This document shows, piece by piece, positions 50,786 to 60,203 of a DNA stretch of 64,000 nt. The position numbers were made by a program, and so were the translations under genes. The notes below the pieces were generated by a model that worked only from the letters and a program-made list of their open reading frames with translations, was not told the DNA's origin and ran no database searches. The stretch covers positions 62,001-126,000 of the forward strand of contig JAIOPG010000002.1 of NCBI GenBank assembly GCA_021414025.1, in the 5' to 3' direction. This DNA is from Planctomycetota bacterium (GTDB lineage: Bacteria; Planctomycetota; Phycisphaerae; Phycisphaerales; SM1A02). Every line of letters begins with the position of its first letter. Position 1 is the first letter of the stretch.

Positions 50786-53332
50786 CTAAGCCTTCTTCAC
50801 ATCCGTCGGGATCCGCATGCTGTAGAAGCTGCGATAGACGAAGATCAGCGCGATGACGAAGAACACGCCGCCGATCCAGTTCTTGTAGGGCTGCACCTGC
50901 TCCTGCACCGCGATTTCCACCGCGAGCAGACCGAACAGCGTGGTGAACTTGATGACCGGGTTGAGGCTGACGGAGCTGGTGTCCTTGAAGGGATCGCCAA
51001 CGGTGTCGCCGACCACGGTCGCCGCGTGAAGGTCAGTGCCCTTCATGCGCATGTCCACTTCCACGATCTTCTTGGCGTTGTCCCAGGATCCGCCGGCGTT
51101 GGCCATGAAGATCGCCTGGAAGAATCCGAAGAACGCGATGGCCACCAGGTAGCCGATGAAGAAGTAGGGATTGAAGAAGGGCAGGGCCAGGGACATGCAA
51201 AACACCACGATGAAGATGTTGAACATGCCCTTCTGGGCGTAGACCGTGCAGATGCGGACGACTTCCTTGCTGTCCTCGATGCTGGCGGTGGCCTTCTCGA
51301 GGTTGATGTTCTCCTTGATGAAGACCACGGCGCGGTAGGCGCCCGTCACCACGGCCTGGGTGCTGGCACCGGTGAACCAGTAGATCACCGAGCCGCCGAC
51401 CAGGAGTCCCAGCAGGATTTCCGGCCGCACGATGGAGAGCTTGCTCACCACGTCGCCATAGAGCTTGTCGAGCATCAGGATGATGCCGAACACCATCGTG
51501 GTTGCACCGACCACCGCGGTGCCGATGAGCACGGGCTTGGCGGTGGCCTTGAAGGTGTTGCCGGCGCCGTCGCCCTTCTCAAGAAGGTGCTTGGCGTTCT
51601 CGAAGCTCGGCTCGAAGCCGAAGTCGCGCTTCACTTCCTCGCGGATGTTGGGAATCTTCTCGATCTGGCTCAGCTCGAAGACGCTCTGGGCGTTGTCGGT
51701 GACCGGACCGAAGCTGTCCACCGCGATCGTGACCGGACCCATGCCCAGGAATCCGAAGGCGATGAGACCGAAGGCAAAGATCGGAGCCGCGAAGTCATAC
51801 TTCGCCGGCATCAGGTGCTGGATGTCCGGGTTGTTGCTCGCCCACCAGCCCAGGGCCATGAGCGACGCGAGGACCAGACCCTTCCAGAACGCGGAGAAGT
51901 TGCCCGCCACGAAACCGGAGAGCACGTTCAAGCTGGCGCCGCCCTGGGCGCTGGCCTGAACCACTTCCTTGACGTGCCGGCTGTTGGTGCTGGTGAAGAC
52001 CTTGGTGAACTCGGGGATCAGGGCGCCGGCGACGGTGCCGAGGCTGATGATCACCGAAAGAATCCACCACAGGCTGGAGTAGCTGTAGGTGGCGGTGTCG
52101 ACCACGGTGCCGACGACGGCCTGGCCGGAACTGTTGACCGCAACCGCGGCCTGTTCGCCCAGGACCACTGTCTCGCTGAACTGGCCAAGCAGGGCCCAGC
52201 TGGCGAGGAAGGTCACGCCGATCGAGACGATCGAGGTGATCCACACCAGGCTGGTCAGCGGGGCTTCCTCATCGAAATCCTTCTTGGTGCCGAAGCGTGC
52301 GGAGCACATGATTTCATTGATGAAGTAGCTCAGCAAGCTGGTCACGATCATCAAGGCCCGCATGGCGAAGAGCCACACGATGAGCTTGGCGCAGATGGTC
52401 TGTCCCAGCTGGCCGTTGCTGTCGCCGATGGCCAAGGCCAGGAAGGCGATCAGCGCCACGCCGGTGACGCCGTAGGTTTCGAAACCGTCAGCGGTCGGGC
52501 CGACCGAGTCGCCCGCGTTGTCGCCGGTGCAGTCCGCGATGACGCCGGGGTTCTTCGGATCATCCTCGGGAAGCTTGAAGACGATCTTCATGAGATCGGC
52601 GCCGATGTCAGCGATCTTGGTGAAGATGCCGCCGCAGATGCGAAGTGCGCTGGCGCCCAGACTCTCGCCGATGGCGAAGCCGATGAACGCCGGGCCCACC
52701 AGGGCGGTCGGCAGGTACTTCAGAATCATGATCATGAAGAACAGTTCGACGCTGACCAGCAGCAAACCGACGCTCATGCCGCTGCGCAAAGGAATCGCAA
52801 GCACCGGCAGGCCCTGGCCCTTCAGACTGGCGAAAGCGGTGCGGCTGTTGGCGATGGTGTTGATGCGGATGCCGAACCAAGCCACGCCGTAAGAGCCGAG
52901 AATGCCCAGCACGCTGGCGGAAAGAATCACGAAGATCGAGAAGGCATCCTTGTGCTCGAGGTAGCCGAAGTAGTAGAAAATGCAGGCGCCGATGAGGATC
53001 CAGAGCAGGGCCAGGAACTTGCCCTGCTGCCAGAGGTAGCTCTTGCAGGTCTCCCAGATGATGTTGGAGACATCCGCCATGCTCTTGTGCACCGGAAGCC
53101 TCTTGGTCTGGCCATACTGGTACCAGCCGAAGATGCCCGCCAGAACGCAGACCAGCAGGCCCATCATCATCAGGTAGTTGCCTTGGATTACCGAGCTGCC
53201 GAACTTGAAGTTGGCAAGGTCGACGGAGGGCACCTTCAGGTCCGCCTCACCGGCGAATGCGGGGGTGGCGAACAGGGCAAGCAGCGCGAAAGTGGCGATC
53301 AGGTTCAGGCTCCGGCGGAGTCGGTTCATCAT
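50786..53332 (-). CDS. hppA: Membrane-bound proton-translocating pyrophosphatase
   Basis: An 848-residue pump that hydrolyses pyrophosphate to move protons. About 16 membrane segments. Recognisable loops: GGIFTKIADIGADL, PEDDPKNPGVIADCTGDNAG (canonical DNVGDNVG), TSTNSRHVKEVVQ, and IAVDSFGPVTDNAQ. GNTFKA around residue 560 has Lys at the site that marks K+-independent, H+-type enzymes (GNTTKA). The first 30 residues look like a cleaved signal peptide (LLALFATPAFAG) and the protein is longer than the usual 700 or so, an oddity. It uses the PPi made in biosynthesis to drive the proton gradient. Confidence 0.95.
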   Translation of the reverse strand: MMNRLRRSLNLIATFALLALFATPAFAGEADLKVPSVDLANFKFGSSVIQGNYLMMMGLLVCVLAGIFGWYQYGQTKRLPVHKSMADVSNIIWETCKSYLWQQGKFLALLWILIGACIFYYFGYLEHKDAFSIFVILSASVLGILGSYGVAWFGIRINTIANSRTAFASLKGQGLPVLAIPLRSGMSVGLLLVSVELFFMIMILKYLPTALVGPAFIGFAIGESLGASALRICGGIFTKIADIGADLMKIVFKLPEDDPKNPGVIADCTGDNAGDSVGPTADGFETYGVTGVALIAFLALAIGDSNGQLGQTICAKLIVWLFAMRALMIVTSLLSYFINEIMCSARFGTKKDFDEEAPLTSLVWITSIVSIGVTFLASWALLGQFSETVVLGEQAAVAVNSSGQAVVGTVVDTATYSYSSLWWILSVIISLGTVAGALIPEFTKVFTSTNSRHVKEVVQASAQGGASLNVLSGFVAGNFSAFWKGLVLASLMALGWWASNNPDIQHLMPAKYDFAAPIFAFGLIAFGFLGMGPVTIAVDSFGPVTDNAQSVFELSQIEKIPNIREEVKRDFGFEPSFENAKHLLEKGDGAGNTFKATAKPVLIGTAVVGATTMVFGIILMLDKLYGDVVSKLSIVRPEILLGLLVGGSVIYWFTGASTQAVVTGAYRAVVFIKENINLEKATASIEDSKEVVRICTVYAQKGMFNIFIVVFCMSLALPFFNPYFFIGYLVAIAFFGFFQAIFMANAGGSWDNAKKIVEVDMRMKGTDLHAATVVGDTVGDPFKDTSSVSLNPVIKFTTLFGLLAVEIAVQEQVQPYKNWIGGVFFVIALIFVYRSFYSMRIPTDVKKA

Positions 53333-53514
53333 CTAAGTGGTTCCTTGTAAAAGTTATGGAATCTCCCGTGGATTCCGTGGGCTAGAAGAGTAACGGCAGC
53401 GGGGCGATAGGGCAAATGAGGGGAAAATGAGGTTTGGAGCATGGTTCTCAGACGCTGGAGCGAGCCCAGTTTGACCTGAATGCCCGAAATTACGACTTCC
53501 GCTAGGGTGGGGGC

Positions 53515-54513
53515 ATGTTTGCCAATCGGCTGGCCAAAAGGCTGCGGCAACTCAGGAAGTGGGCGGCCAAGGCGGAGATCGACGCCTTTCGGCTCTATGA
53601 ACGGGACATCCCCGAGTACCCCGCGGTGGTCGACTGGTATGGCGGCGAAGTGGTGGCATGGCTCCACCCCCGCACCAAGGATGAGACCGAGGCTCAGCAG
53701 GACATTCACGAGGCCCATTGCATTGAGGAGATCTGCTCGGCTCTGGAAATCCCGCGGGAGAAACTTTTCGTGAAGGAAAGGCGGCGGCAGAAGAACCGCC
53801 GCGAGGGCGCCGAGGAGGGGCAGGGGCAGTACCAGAAAGTCGCCGCCCAAAGCGCGCTGCGGGTGATGCGCGAGCAGGGGCTTCGCTTCGAAGTGAACCT
53901 GAGCGACTATCTGGACACCGGCTTATTCCTCGATCACCGCACCACTCGCGACATGGTTCGGCAGCGATCCAAGGGGCTGCGCGTGCTGAATCTCTTCGCC
54001 TACACCGGAAGCTTCACCTGCTATGCGATCGATGGCGGAGCGGTGGCCACGACCACGGTGGACATGAGCGCCACCTACCAGGCGTGGGCGCTTCGCAATC
54101 TGCGGCTCAACGGTTGGGACGCCGGCACGACCCACCGTCTGGTCGAGGCCGACTGTCTGGCGTGGCTGGACAAGGGACCGAAGTCGGGCGAGTGCTATGA
54201 CCTGATCGTCTGCGACCCGCCGACATTTTCAAATTCGAAAAAGATGGAGGCCTCCAGCTTCAGCATCGATCGCGACTGGCCGGGGCTCCTCGGCAGTCTG
54301 CCCGCGTGGCTCTCTGAAAGCGGGACGATCTGGTTCAGCAGCAACTCGCGCAAGATCGAACTCGAACCGGGCCGGCTGCCCGCGGGATTCGCGGCGCGCG
54401 ACCTGTCCAAGCGATCGCACGCCTTCGAGTTCCGCGAAGGATGCGGGCACCGGCTTTGGATGATCGCGCGTCAGGCCACCTTCGATTCGTGGCAGGCGAA
54501 GCGCGGCAAATGA
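53515..54513 (+). CDS. RlmK-like 23S rRNA methyltransferase
   Basis: A 332-residue SAM enzyme. SDYLDTGLFLDHRTTRDM, VLNLFAYTGSFTCYAID (motif I), VDMSATYQAWALRNLRLNG and IVCDPPTFSNSKKM (catalytic motif) match the RlmK half of E. coli RlmKL, which makes m7G2069 in 23S rRNA. The RlmL half is absent here; the N-terminal part is shorter and helical. It stands divergent from hppA across a 182-base gap. Alternative: another class I rRNA methyltransferase of the same superfamily. Confidence 0.8.
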   Translation: MFANRLAKRLRQLRKWAAKAEIDAFRLYERDIPEYPAVVDWYGGEVVAWLHPRTKDETEAQQDIHEAHCIEEICSALEIPREKLFVKERRRQKNRREGAEEGQGQYQKVAAQSALRVMREQGLRFEVNLSDYLDTGLFLDHRTTRDMVRQRSKGLRVLNLFAYTGSFTCYAIDGGAVATTTVDMSATYQAWALRNLRLNGWDAGTTHRLVEADCLAWLDKGPKSGECYDLIVCDPPTFSNSKKMEASSFSIDRDWPGLLGSLPAWLSESGTIWFSSNSRKIELEPGRLPAGFAARDLSKRSHAFEFREGCGHRLWMIARQATFDSWQAKRGK

Positions 54514-54514
54514 A

Positions 54515-55690
54515 TCAGGGCTTTTTTGCGGGATCGACCGGCGGAATCACATGCAGGATGAACTCGGGATGGTCGGGCAGATTCTCCACGAAGGGCTTGG
54601 TGTCAGGCTTGCCATCCTCGATCTTGAAGCGAAGCAATTGCTTGGTCAGGCGGCTACCCACATAGAGCCACTTCGCACTGACCACAAGTCCGGATGGAGC
54701 CTTCAAGCCCGATTCGCCCGCCTTGACGAAGACACTGCACACGCCCGTGTCCATGTCGAGTCGAAAGACTTCGCCGGTTCCATCGTCACCGATGAAAAGA
54801 CTCTTGCCATCCTGCGTGAAGGTCAGCTGGATCGGCTTCTTGAGGCCGTTGGATTCTCCGGCGACGATCTTCACCCGATCACCGGTCTTTCGGTCATAGC
54901 AACTCACGCGCGAGCCGTCGCGGTCGGCGACATAGAGATAGCCGTCCGGCCCGAAGCAGATGCCGCGCACCGCGGCCAAGCCCACCGGACTGGTCTGCGA
55001 ATTCGCGATGAAGACGCCGGGGGCAAGATTCTTGAAACCTGCAAGCGAGGTTGGCGGAGGCATCGGCGTGCCCGCGTTGTCGCGGCCCGGCCCCGCGTAG
55101 CGCGTGACGGTGTTGGTGTCCTGGTTGCTCACATAGATGTCGCCCTCGGGTGAGATCGCGACCGCGTAGCTGTGCAGCATGGCGGGATTCGCAGGTCCCT
55201 GCTTCACGAAGTCGCCCATGTAGGGACGCACGCCGTTCGCCTCGGGCGGGCCGAAGTGAAGAATGCGCGAATCCTTCATGAAGGCGTTGATGGCGAGAAT
55301 GCTCTGATCGGGAAGGATCGCCATGCCGCGCAGATCGTGCGGAACTGGGCCCGCGGGGCCGTTGGGAATGGGTCCGAGGACCGATCCTTTCAACTGGCCT
55401 TCGCCCGTGATTGCCTGGATGGTTTGCGGCTTCCCGTCCTCCCCGTGCATGGTCATCAGCCAGGCGATTTCCGTGGGCGCCGGCTCATGGTCGTGCCCGG
55501 ACTTCCCCGGCACGCCGGACTTGTCCTTGTCTTTCTTGTCCTTGTCCTTGTCTTTGTCCTTGTGCTTGTCGGTTTGGCCCGGCGCGTTCGCGTCGTTCTG
55601 TCGAAGCGCGAAGGAAGGATTGGCCAGCGCGAGCGCGACCAGAAGTGGCGCAAGGACAAGGGCGCGGTTCAATGTGGCGGCCTGGAACAT
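54515..55690 (-). CDS. Exported beta-propeller (NHL/SMP-30-like) protein
   Basis: A 391-residue protein; ATG 55690 follows GGAGACC. A signal peptide (ALANPSFA, residues 22-29) is followed by a highly charged low-complexity run (HKDKDKDKDKKDKDKS) from repeated DNA, and a propeller of about six repeats with SPEGDIYVSNQDTNTVTRY, FGPDGYLYVADRDGSRVSCY and FTQDGKSLFIGDDGTGEV. Similar to NHL or gluconolactonase-like domains; may bind a ligand or act as a lactonase. It converges on the RlmK gene with one base between. Confidence 0.8.
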   Translation of the reverse strand: MFQAATLNRALVLAPLLVALALANPSFALRQNDANAPGQTDKHKDKDKDKDKKDKDKSGVPGKSGHDHEPAPTEIAWLMTMHGEDGKPQTIQAITGEGQLKGSVLGPIPNGPAGPVPHDLRGMAILPDQSILAINAFMKDSRILHFGPPEANGVRPYMGDFVKQGPANPAMLHSYAVAISPEGDIYVSNQDTNTVTRYAGPGRDNAGTPMPPPTSLAGFKNLAPGVFIANSQTSPVGLAAVRGICFGPDGYLYVADRDGSRVSCYDRKTGDRVKIVAGESNGLKKPIQLTFTQDGKSLFIGDDGTGEVFRLDMDTGVCSVFVKAGESGLKAPSGLVVSAKWLYVGSRLTKQLLRFKIEDGKPDTKPFVENLPDHPEFILHVIPPVDPAKKP

Positions 55691-55768
55691 GAGGTCTCCT
55701 TGGAAATTGACTCCATCGGCAAAGTCGGCCTTGAAAAGATACCCTATAAAGGAAGAGGTCATCAATCC

Positions 55769-56566
55769 ATGAAATTTGTCCGCACCCTACTCGTCCTGGT
55801 CCCCGTGCTGCTGCTGGCCCATCTTGCCTTCGCCGAGAAGGATGTCGCCGCACTGCTCACCGACACACAGAACAATCAGCCCGCCGTGCCGACCAACAAC
55901 GGCTCCTTCCATGACATGACCAGCTCGTTCGAGCGGTTCTTCCACACCTGGTTCATCGTCAAGCTCTTCGCCAGCCTGCTGCTGAGCGTGCTGCTGGCGA
56001 TGCTCATTGCCCAGCATCCGCGCCGCAGCACCCGGCTGAACCCGCTCTCGGACCACGAGGAGCGCAAGTCGCTGGTGGTCCTGGCGGTCGTCGGAGCCGT
56101 GGTGGCCGAGCTGGTCCAGGTGAACTCGGCGATGGCCTTGGTCATCTTCGGCATCGGCGGATTGATCCGCTTCCGCACGGTGCTGGACAACCCGAAGATC
56201 ACGGGCAAGGCCATTTTGTGCGTGCTGCTGGGGCTTTCCTGCGGACTCGGCCAATGGGCCACGGCCGTCTTCGTGACCGTCTTCGCCTGGCTGCTGATCC
56301 TCTGGCTGGAGATGCACCTGAGCGCCCGCGTGAAGATCCGCGTCGGCGAGAAGGGCAATCTGCAGGACACCTACAAGGCCGCGGTCGATGCGCTGAAGAT
56401 GATGCACTGCCGCGTGAAGAGCTCCTCCATCATGATTGAGAAGCGCCAGGTGATTGCGCTGGTCTTCATCCCCAGCGGCACGGACCCGAAGGAGCTCGAG
56501 ACGCTGTTGGAGGCCAAGCTGCCGCGCTCCTCCTCTGCGACCAGCGTGGAAATCGAAGTCGAGTGA
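55769..56566 (+). CDS. Exported membrane protein (DUF4956-like)
   Basis: A 265-residue protein. A signal-like first segment (residues 5-22), a second membrane segment near 60-80 and three more around 98-165 (SMALVIFGIGGLIRFRTVLD) are followed by a cytoplasmic region of about 100 residues (KIRVGEKGNLQDTYKAAVDA). The IRFRTVL segment resembles DUF4956 proteins linked to polyphosphate or adhesion in other bacteria. Function unknown. It precedes the ABC genes by 46 bases and may share their transcript. Confidence 0.75.
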   Translation: MKFVRTLLVLVPVLLLAHLAFAEKDVAALLTDTQNNQPAVPTNNGSFHDMTSSFERFFHTWFIVKLFASLLLSVLLAMLIAQHPRRSTRLNPLSDHEERKSLVVLAVVGAVVAELVQVNSAMALVIFGIGGLIRFRTVLDNPKITGKAILCVLLGLSCGLGQWATAVFVTVFAWLLILWLEMHLSARVKIRVGEKGNLQDTYKAAVDALKMMHCRVKSSSIMIEKRQVIALVFIPSGTDPKELETLLEAKLPRSSSATSVEIEVE

Positions 56567-56612
56567 GCCGCTTCCGAAGGCGGCCGATTCCGCGTCCGCG
56601 GGGTTTCCTCCG

Positions 56613-57410
56613 GTGACGGCGTCCGAATCTGCCGTCGGGCTCGGCGTCAAGGTTCGCGCGGTGGCACATGCCTTCGACGGCGCTGCGTCGATCGAGCATG
56701 CCGATTTTGCGGTGAGCCCAGGCGGGTTTCTGGCGATCGTCGGGGATTCCGGTGGAGGCAAGACCACGCTGCTGCGATTGATCGGCGGATTGCTCGGCGC
56801 CACCAGCGGCACCATCGAGTACGTCGACGGACAAGGCGGCCGCGTTTCGCCCGGGGTGCGCGACATCAGCTTCTGCTTCCAGGAAGGGCGGCTGCTGCCC
56901 TGGCGCAATGTGCTGGACAACGTGGCGCTGCCGCTGGAATTGGCAGGCGCTTCCGCTTCCGAGCGGCGAGGAGCCGCGCGGGAAATGCTGGCCACGATGC
57001 GATTGGCGGACGCGGAGTGCAAGATGCCGGCGCAACTCTCGGGCGGCATGCGCATGCGCGTCGCCATGGCCCGGGCGCTGGTTACTCACCCGAAGCTCCT
57101 GCTGTTGGACGAGCCCTTTGGCGCCCTCGACGAGGTCACCCGCCTGGCGCTGGACGAGGAGCTTCGCCGGCTCTGGCGTCAAAGCGGGACCACCGCGATT
57201 CTGGTGACGCACTCCATCCAGGAGGCAGTCTCGTTGGCGCAGATGGTCGTGGTGATGAAGGGCAAGCCGGGGCGGACACTGCCCCCGACGCCGATTCGAC
57301 TTTCCATGACCGAGGGCTGGCGAACGTCGATGGAGTTCGTCTCCCTCTGCCAAAATGTCTACCAACAGATGACGCGGAACTGCGGCGAACCGGTTGGAGG
57401 CGTGCGATGA
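56613..57410 (+). CDS. ABC importer ATP-binding protein (SsuB/ThiZ-like)
   Basis: A 265-residue ATPase read from GTG 56613. Walker A is FLAIVGDSGGGKTTLLRLIGG, split at residue 40-60; the Q-loop is ISFCFQEGRLLPWRNVLDNV, the signature QLSGGMRMRVAMARAL, Walker B LLLLDEPFGALDEVTR, and the H-loop AILVTHSIQEAVSLA. The family serves nitrate, sulfonate, taurine or pyrimidine import. It is followed by the permease (46 bases) and binding protein, giving a complete importer. Confidence 0.92.
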   Translation: MTASESAVGLGVKVRAVAHAFDGAASIEHADFAVSPGGFLAIVGDSGGGKTTLLRLIGGLLGATSGTIEYVDGQGGRVSPGVRDISFCFQEGRLLPWRNVLDNVALPLELAGASASERRGAAREMLATMRLADAECKMPAQLSGGMRMRVAMARALVTHPKLLLLDEPFGALDEVTRLALDEELRRLWRQSGTTAILVTHSIQEAVSLAQMVVVMKGKPGRTLPPTPIRLSMTEGWRTSMEFVSLCQNVYQQMTRNCGEPVGGVR

Positions 57411-57456
57411 CCCGCATCATCGCGGCTGTGCTTCGATGCGGGGAAGGAGGCGTCCG

Positions 57457-58236
57457 ATGAAAAATCTTCTTCGCGTGGCGCTGCCCCCGATCTTCACGGC
57501 ATTGGCGCTGCTGCTGGCGTGGGAAGTCGCGGTGCGGGTGTTTCACCCTGCGGCCTACCTGCTGCCTTCACCGTTCATGATTCTCAACGCCGCGTGCGGT
57601 GAATCGCACCAGCTCATGCGCGCCACGCTGTCGACCGCGGCCAGCGCCGGCCTCGGATTCCTGATCGCGGCAATCCTGGGCATGGCCTTTGCGAGCCTGC
57701 TGGGTCAGAGCCGCTTCCTCCAGCGCGGCCTCTATCCGCTGGCGTCGCTTTTTCAGATGGTGCCACTGGTGGCCATTGCGCCGCTGCTGGTGATCTGGCT
57801 GGGCTACGGCCTGAAGGCCACCATGGCCAGCGCCGCCATCGTCGCGGTCTTTCCGGTGCTGGCCAACACGCTCGACGGCCTGCGCTCGACCGATCCCGCG
57901 CTGCAGGAATTGTTCTCGATCTATCACGCCCGGCGATTTACGCGCTGGTGGAAGCTGGAACTGCCCAGCGCCGCGCCCGGCATCTTCACGGGCCTGCGCA
58001 TCGCGGCAGGGCTGGCCGTGATCGGCACGGTGGTGGGAGAATTCGTCTCGGGTTATGCCGGAGAGGACGCGCCTCTGGGCATGGTGGTGCTGGCGGCGAT
58101 GCGCAGCGCTCGCACCGACCTGGTCTTCGCCGCCGTCGCCTTGTCGGCGATGGTCGGCTTTCTGCTCTTCGGCATCGTGAGCCTGATTGGATGGCTCTCG
58201 CTTCGAAAGTGGCATGCGTCTACGCTCTCGCGATGA
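57457..58236 (+). CDS. ABC importer permease (SsuC/ThiX-like)
   Basis: A 259-residue permease; ATG 57457 follows GGAAGGAGG. Six membrane segments and the EAA loop (ALQELFSIYHARRFTRWWKL then ELPSAAPGIFTGLRIA) that contacts the ATPase. Belongs to the nitrate/sulfonate/pyrimidine permease family. In operon with ATPase and binding protein. Confidence 0.92.
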   Translation: MKNLLRVALPPIFTALALLLAWEVAVRVFHPAAYLLPSPFMILNAACGESHQLMRATLSTAASAGLGFLIAAILGMAFASLLGQSRFLQRGLYPLASLFQMVPLVAIAPLLVIWLGYGLKATMASAAIVAVFPVLANTLDGLRSTDPALQELFSIYHARRFTRWWKLELPSAAPGIFTGLRIAAGLAVIGTVVGEFVSGYAGEDAPLGMVVLAAMRSARTDLVFAAVALSAMVGFLLFGIVSLIGWLSLRKWHASTLSR

Positions 58237-58270
58237 GCCCGCGCCGGCTCACCGCAATGAAAGGATCCGC

Positions 58271-59302
58271 ATGAAATACTTCGCGTGCGCTCGATGCCTC
58301 CTCGCGATCCTCTGCCTCGTCGTGACCGCATGCGACGATAAGAGCGCGCCGACCACTGCCGCGGGCAACCGCAAGATCCGGCTGCAATTGAACTGGGTGC
58401 CGGAGCCGGAGTTCGGCGGCATCTATGCGGCGGAACAAGACGGGTTGTTCAAGGCCGAGGGTCTCGAGGTTGAGATCATCAAGGGGGCGTCCGGCACCAG
58501 CGTGCCGCAGCTGATCGCGCAGGGTGCGTGCGAGGCGGGCGTGGTGAGCGGCGACCAGGTGCTGACGCTGCGCGAGCAGGGCGGCGACATCGTGGCGACC
58601 TACTCCATCTTCGAGCGCTCTCCGATGGGATTCATGGTGCGGCAGGCGTGCAGCGCCGACAGCCTGGAGAAAGTGTGGAAGGGTTCCGGCACCATCGCCC
58701 TGGAGCCGGGCATGCCCTTCCTGAAGTGGCTCGAGAAAACCTACGGTCCTTCGACGCGGAAAATGATTCCCTACGGCGGCTCACTCGTCGTCTTCCAGAA
58801 CGATCCGGAGACGGCGTCGCAGTGCTTCGTCACCGCCGAACCGGTGGAGATGGATCTGAAGAAGATTCCGGTGAAGGTTTTCGACATCGCGGAGAGCGGC
58901 TACGACCCCTTGACCGCGGTGGTCTGCAGTTCCAGCTCCTGGTTGCAGGCGAACCGCGAGAGCGCGGAAAAACTGGCGCGGGCCATGCGGGCGGGGTGGA
59001 CCCACTACATGAACGATCCCGCGAAATACAACCCCGCCATCGCCAGGCTGAATCCCTCGATGACGCTTGAGGCCATGAACATCGCCGCAGAGCGCATGCG
59101 CAAGTATGTGCTGGGGCCTTGGACGCTGGCCCACGGCTTGGGTTCCATGGATCCGCAGCGGTGGAAAACCATGGTGAGCCAGATGCAAACCTTGGGGCAG
59201 TTGACCAAGAGCGTGGCGCCCGCAGAAGTGATGTTGGAGCTTCTGCCGGCCGAGCCGTACGCGTCATCAGCAGGCGCATCGCAGTCGCCGGCGACGAAGT
59301 GA
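58271..59302 (+). CDS. Substrate-binding lipoprotein, NMT1/ThiY-like
   Basis: A 343-residue protein. A lipoprotein signal (LAILCLVVTAC, Cys near residue 20) is followed by IRLQLNWVPEPEFGGIYAAE and DGLFKAEGLEVEIIKGASG, the opening of NMT1/THI5-like proteins, which bind hydroxymethylpyrimidine precursors, nitrate or sulfonates. The wording is nearest ThiY of the thiamine-pyrimidine importer, but no TPP riboswitch is seen ahead of the operon, so the substrate is open. Confidence 0.88.
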   Translation: MKYFACARCLLAILCLVVTACDDKSAPTTAAGNRKIRLQLNWVPEPEFGGIYAAEQDGLFKAEGLEVEIIKGASGTSVPQLIAQGACEAGVVSGDQVLTLREQGGDIVATYSIFERSPMGFMVRQACSADSLEKVWKGSGTIALEPGMPFLKWLEKTYGPSTRKMIPYGGSLVVFQNDPETASQCFVTAEPVEMDLKKIPVKVFDIAESGYDPLTAVVCSSSSWLQANRESAEKLARAMRAGWTHYMNDPAKYNPAIARLNPSMTLEAMNIAAERMRKYVLGPWTLAHGLGSMDPQRWKTMVSQMQTLGQLTKSVAPAEVMLELLPAEPYASSAGASQSPATK

Positions 59303-59391
59303 CGGTTGATGCTCCGCAAAGAAGCCGGTGGTGAGCGGGTGTTCATCCCAATCCGCCCACCACGCGGCTTCGTGTGAAGACTTCCAAAAAC

Positions 59392-60201
59392 TCACGGGCA
59401 GGATCCGAAGTTCAAGAGCACCAGGCCAAGGTCGCCTCCGTCAACTTCGCCCGAGCCGTCTAGATCGGTTGTGCAGCCAGGGCAAGGACCGAAGTCAAGG
59501 AGCACGAGACCGAGGTCGCCTCCATCCACTTCGCCCGAACCGTCCAGATCGAAGGGGCATGGAGCGGCGAGAAGGTTCGCCTCGGCCCAGGCGTAGATGG
59601 GTTCGAACTCTTCCGGGGCAAGCCCATCGTTGAAGACAATCCAGTAGGGCTCGCTGACCGCCGCGCTGGAGTCGGTTGAATAGAGTTCCATTTTGATCAG
59701 ATAGGCGCCGGTGTCTGGGAGAGGTGCGGTGTCTGCAGCGATCTCCATGTTGAGGTGCTTGTGGATGCCGCCGTTGCTCTGCACTTGCAGATCAAAGCCG
59801 TTGACTGCGCTCTCTCGAATGTCGAATTGAAGCGTCAGGTAGCTCATGTGCATCTGCAGTCCGGTGGCCGGCACAAAGTCGCTGCCGTCCCATCGCCTGA
59901 GTCCGTCCAGAGCGTTCCATCCCATGCGGGTGCCGGGGTCAAAGGATCCCGGCGGGGCTTCATAACCGGGCTCCGAGGTGGAATGCTCGACGCCGGACTC
60001 CCCGAATTCCGCGGGGAAAACGCGCCGCGGCCGCGTGTCGCCAGAATCGTCGGGAATGTATTCGCGGGTTTCGATCACGCCGCCGATACGGACGGGAACA
60101 ATGTCGCCCAGATCCTGGGCATGAACGGTCGCGGCAAGGAACGATGCAACCGCAACGAAGAGTGATCCGACGAAATGTGATGTGTGCGAGGAAGTTTTCA
60201 T
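59392..60201 (-). CDS. Secreted protein with twin dockerin-like repeats
   Basis: A 269-residue protein. Signal peptide (cleavage after ATVHAQ, near residue 29), a beta-rich domain (residues 30-205) with many Trp and Asp, and a C-terminus with two dockerin-type calcium loops: CPFDLDGSGEVDGGDLG and TTDLDGSGEVDGGDLGL, each ending in a Cys-containing LDFG/LNFG segment. In planctomycetes such tails are common on exported proteins; whether they dock to cohesins is unknown. It sits three bases after the prepilin gene. Confidence 0.85.
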   Translation of the reverse strand: MKTSSHTSHFVGSLFVAVASFLAATVHAQDLGDIVPVRIGGVIETREYIPDDSGDTRPRRVFPAEFGESGVEHSTSEPGYEAPPGSFDPGTRMGWNALDGLRRWDGSDFVPATGLQMHMSYLTLQFDIRESAVNGFDLQVQSNGGIHKHLNMEIAADTAPLPDTGAYLIKMELYSTDSSAAVSEPYWIVFNDGLAPEEFEPIYAWAEANLLAAPCPFDLDGSGEVDGGDLGLVLLDFGPCPGCTTDLDGSGEVDGGDLGLVLLNFGSCP

Positions 60202-60203
60202 GA

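Noticed and set aside
50717-53350. 877-codon open frame opposite the pyrophosphatase gene
   Set aside because: Rich in His, Asp and Gln with no domain, and it is the exact antisense of a strongly conserved gene; a GC-rich shadow.
56566-56613. TPP riboswitch ahead of the ABC importer
   Set aside because: Only 46 bases are available and no thi-box is seen; nothing fits before 55769 either.
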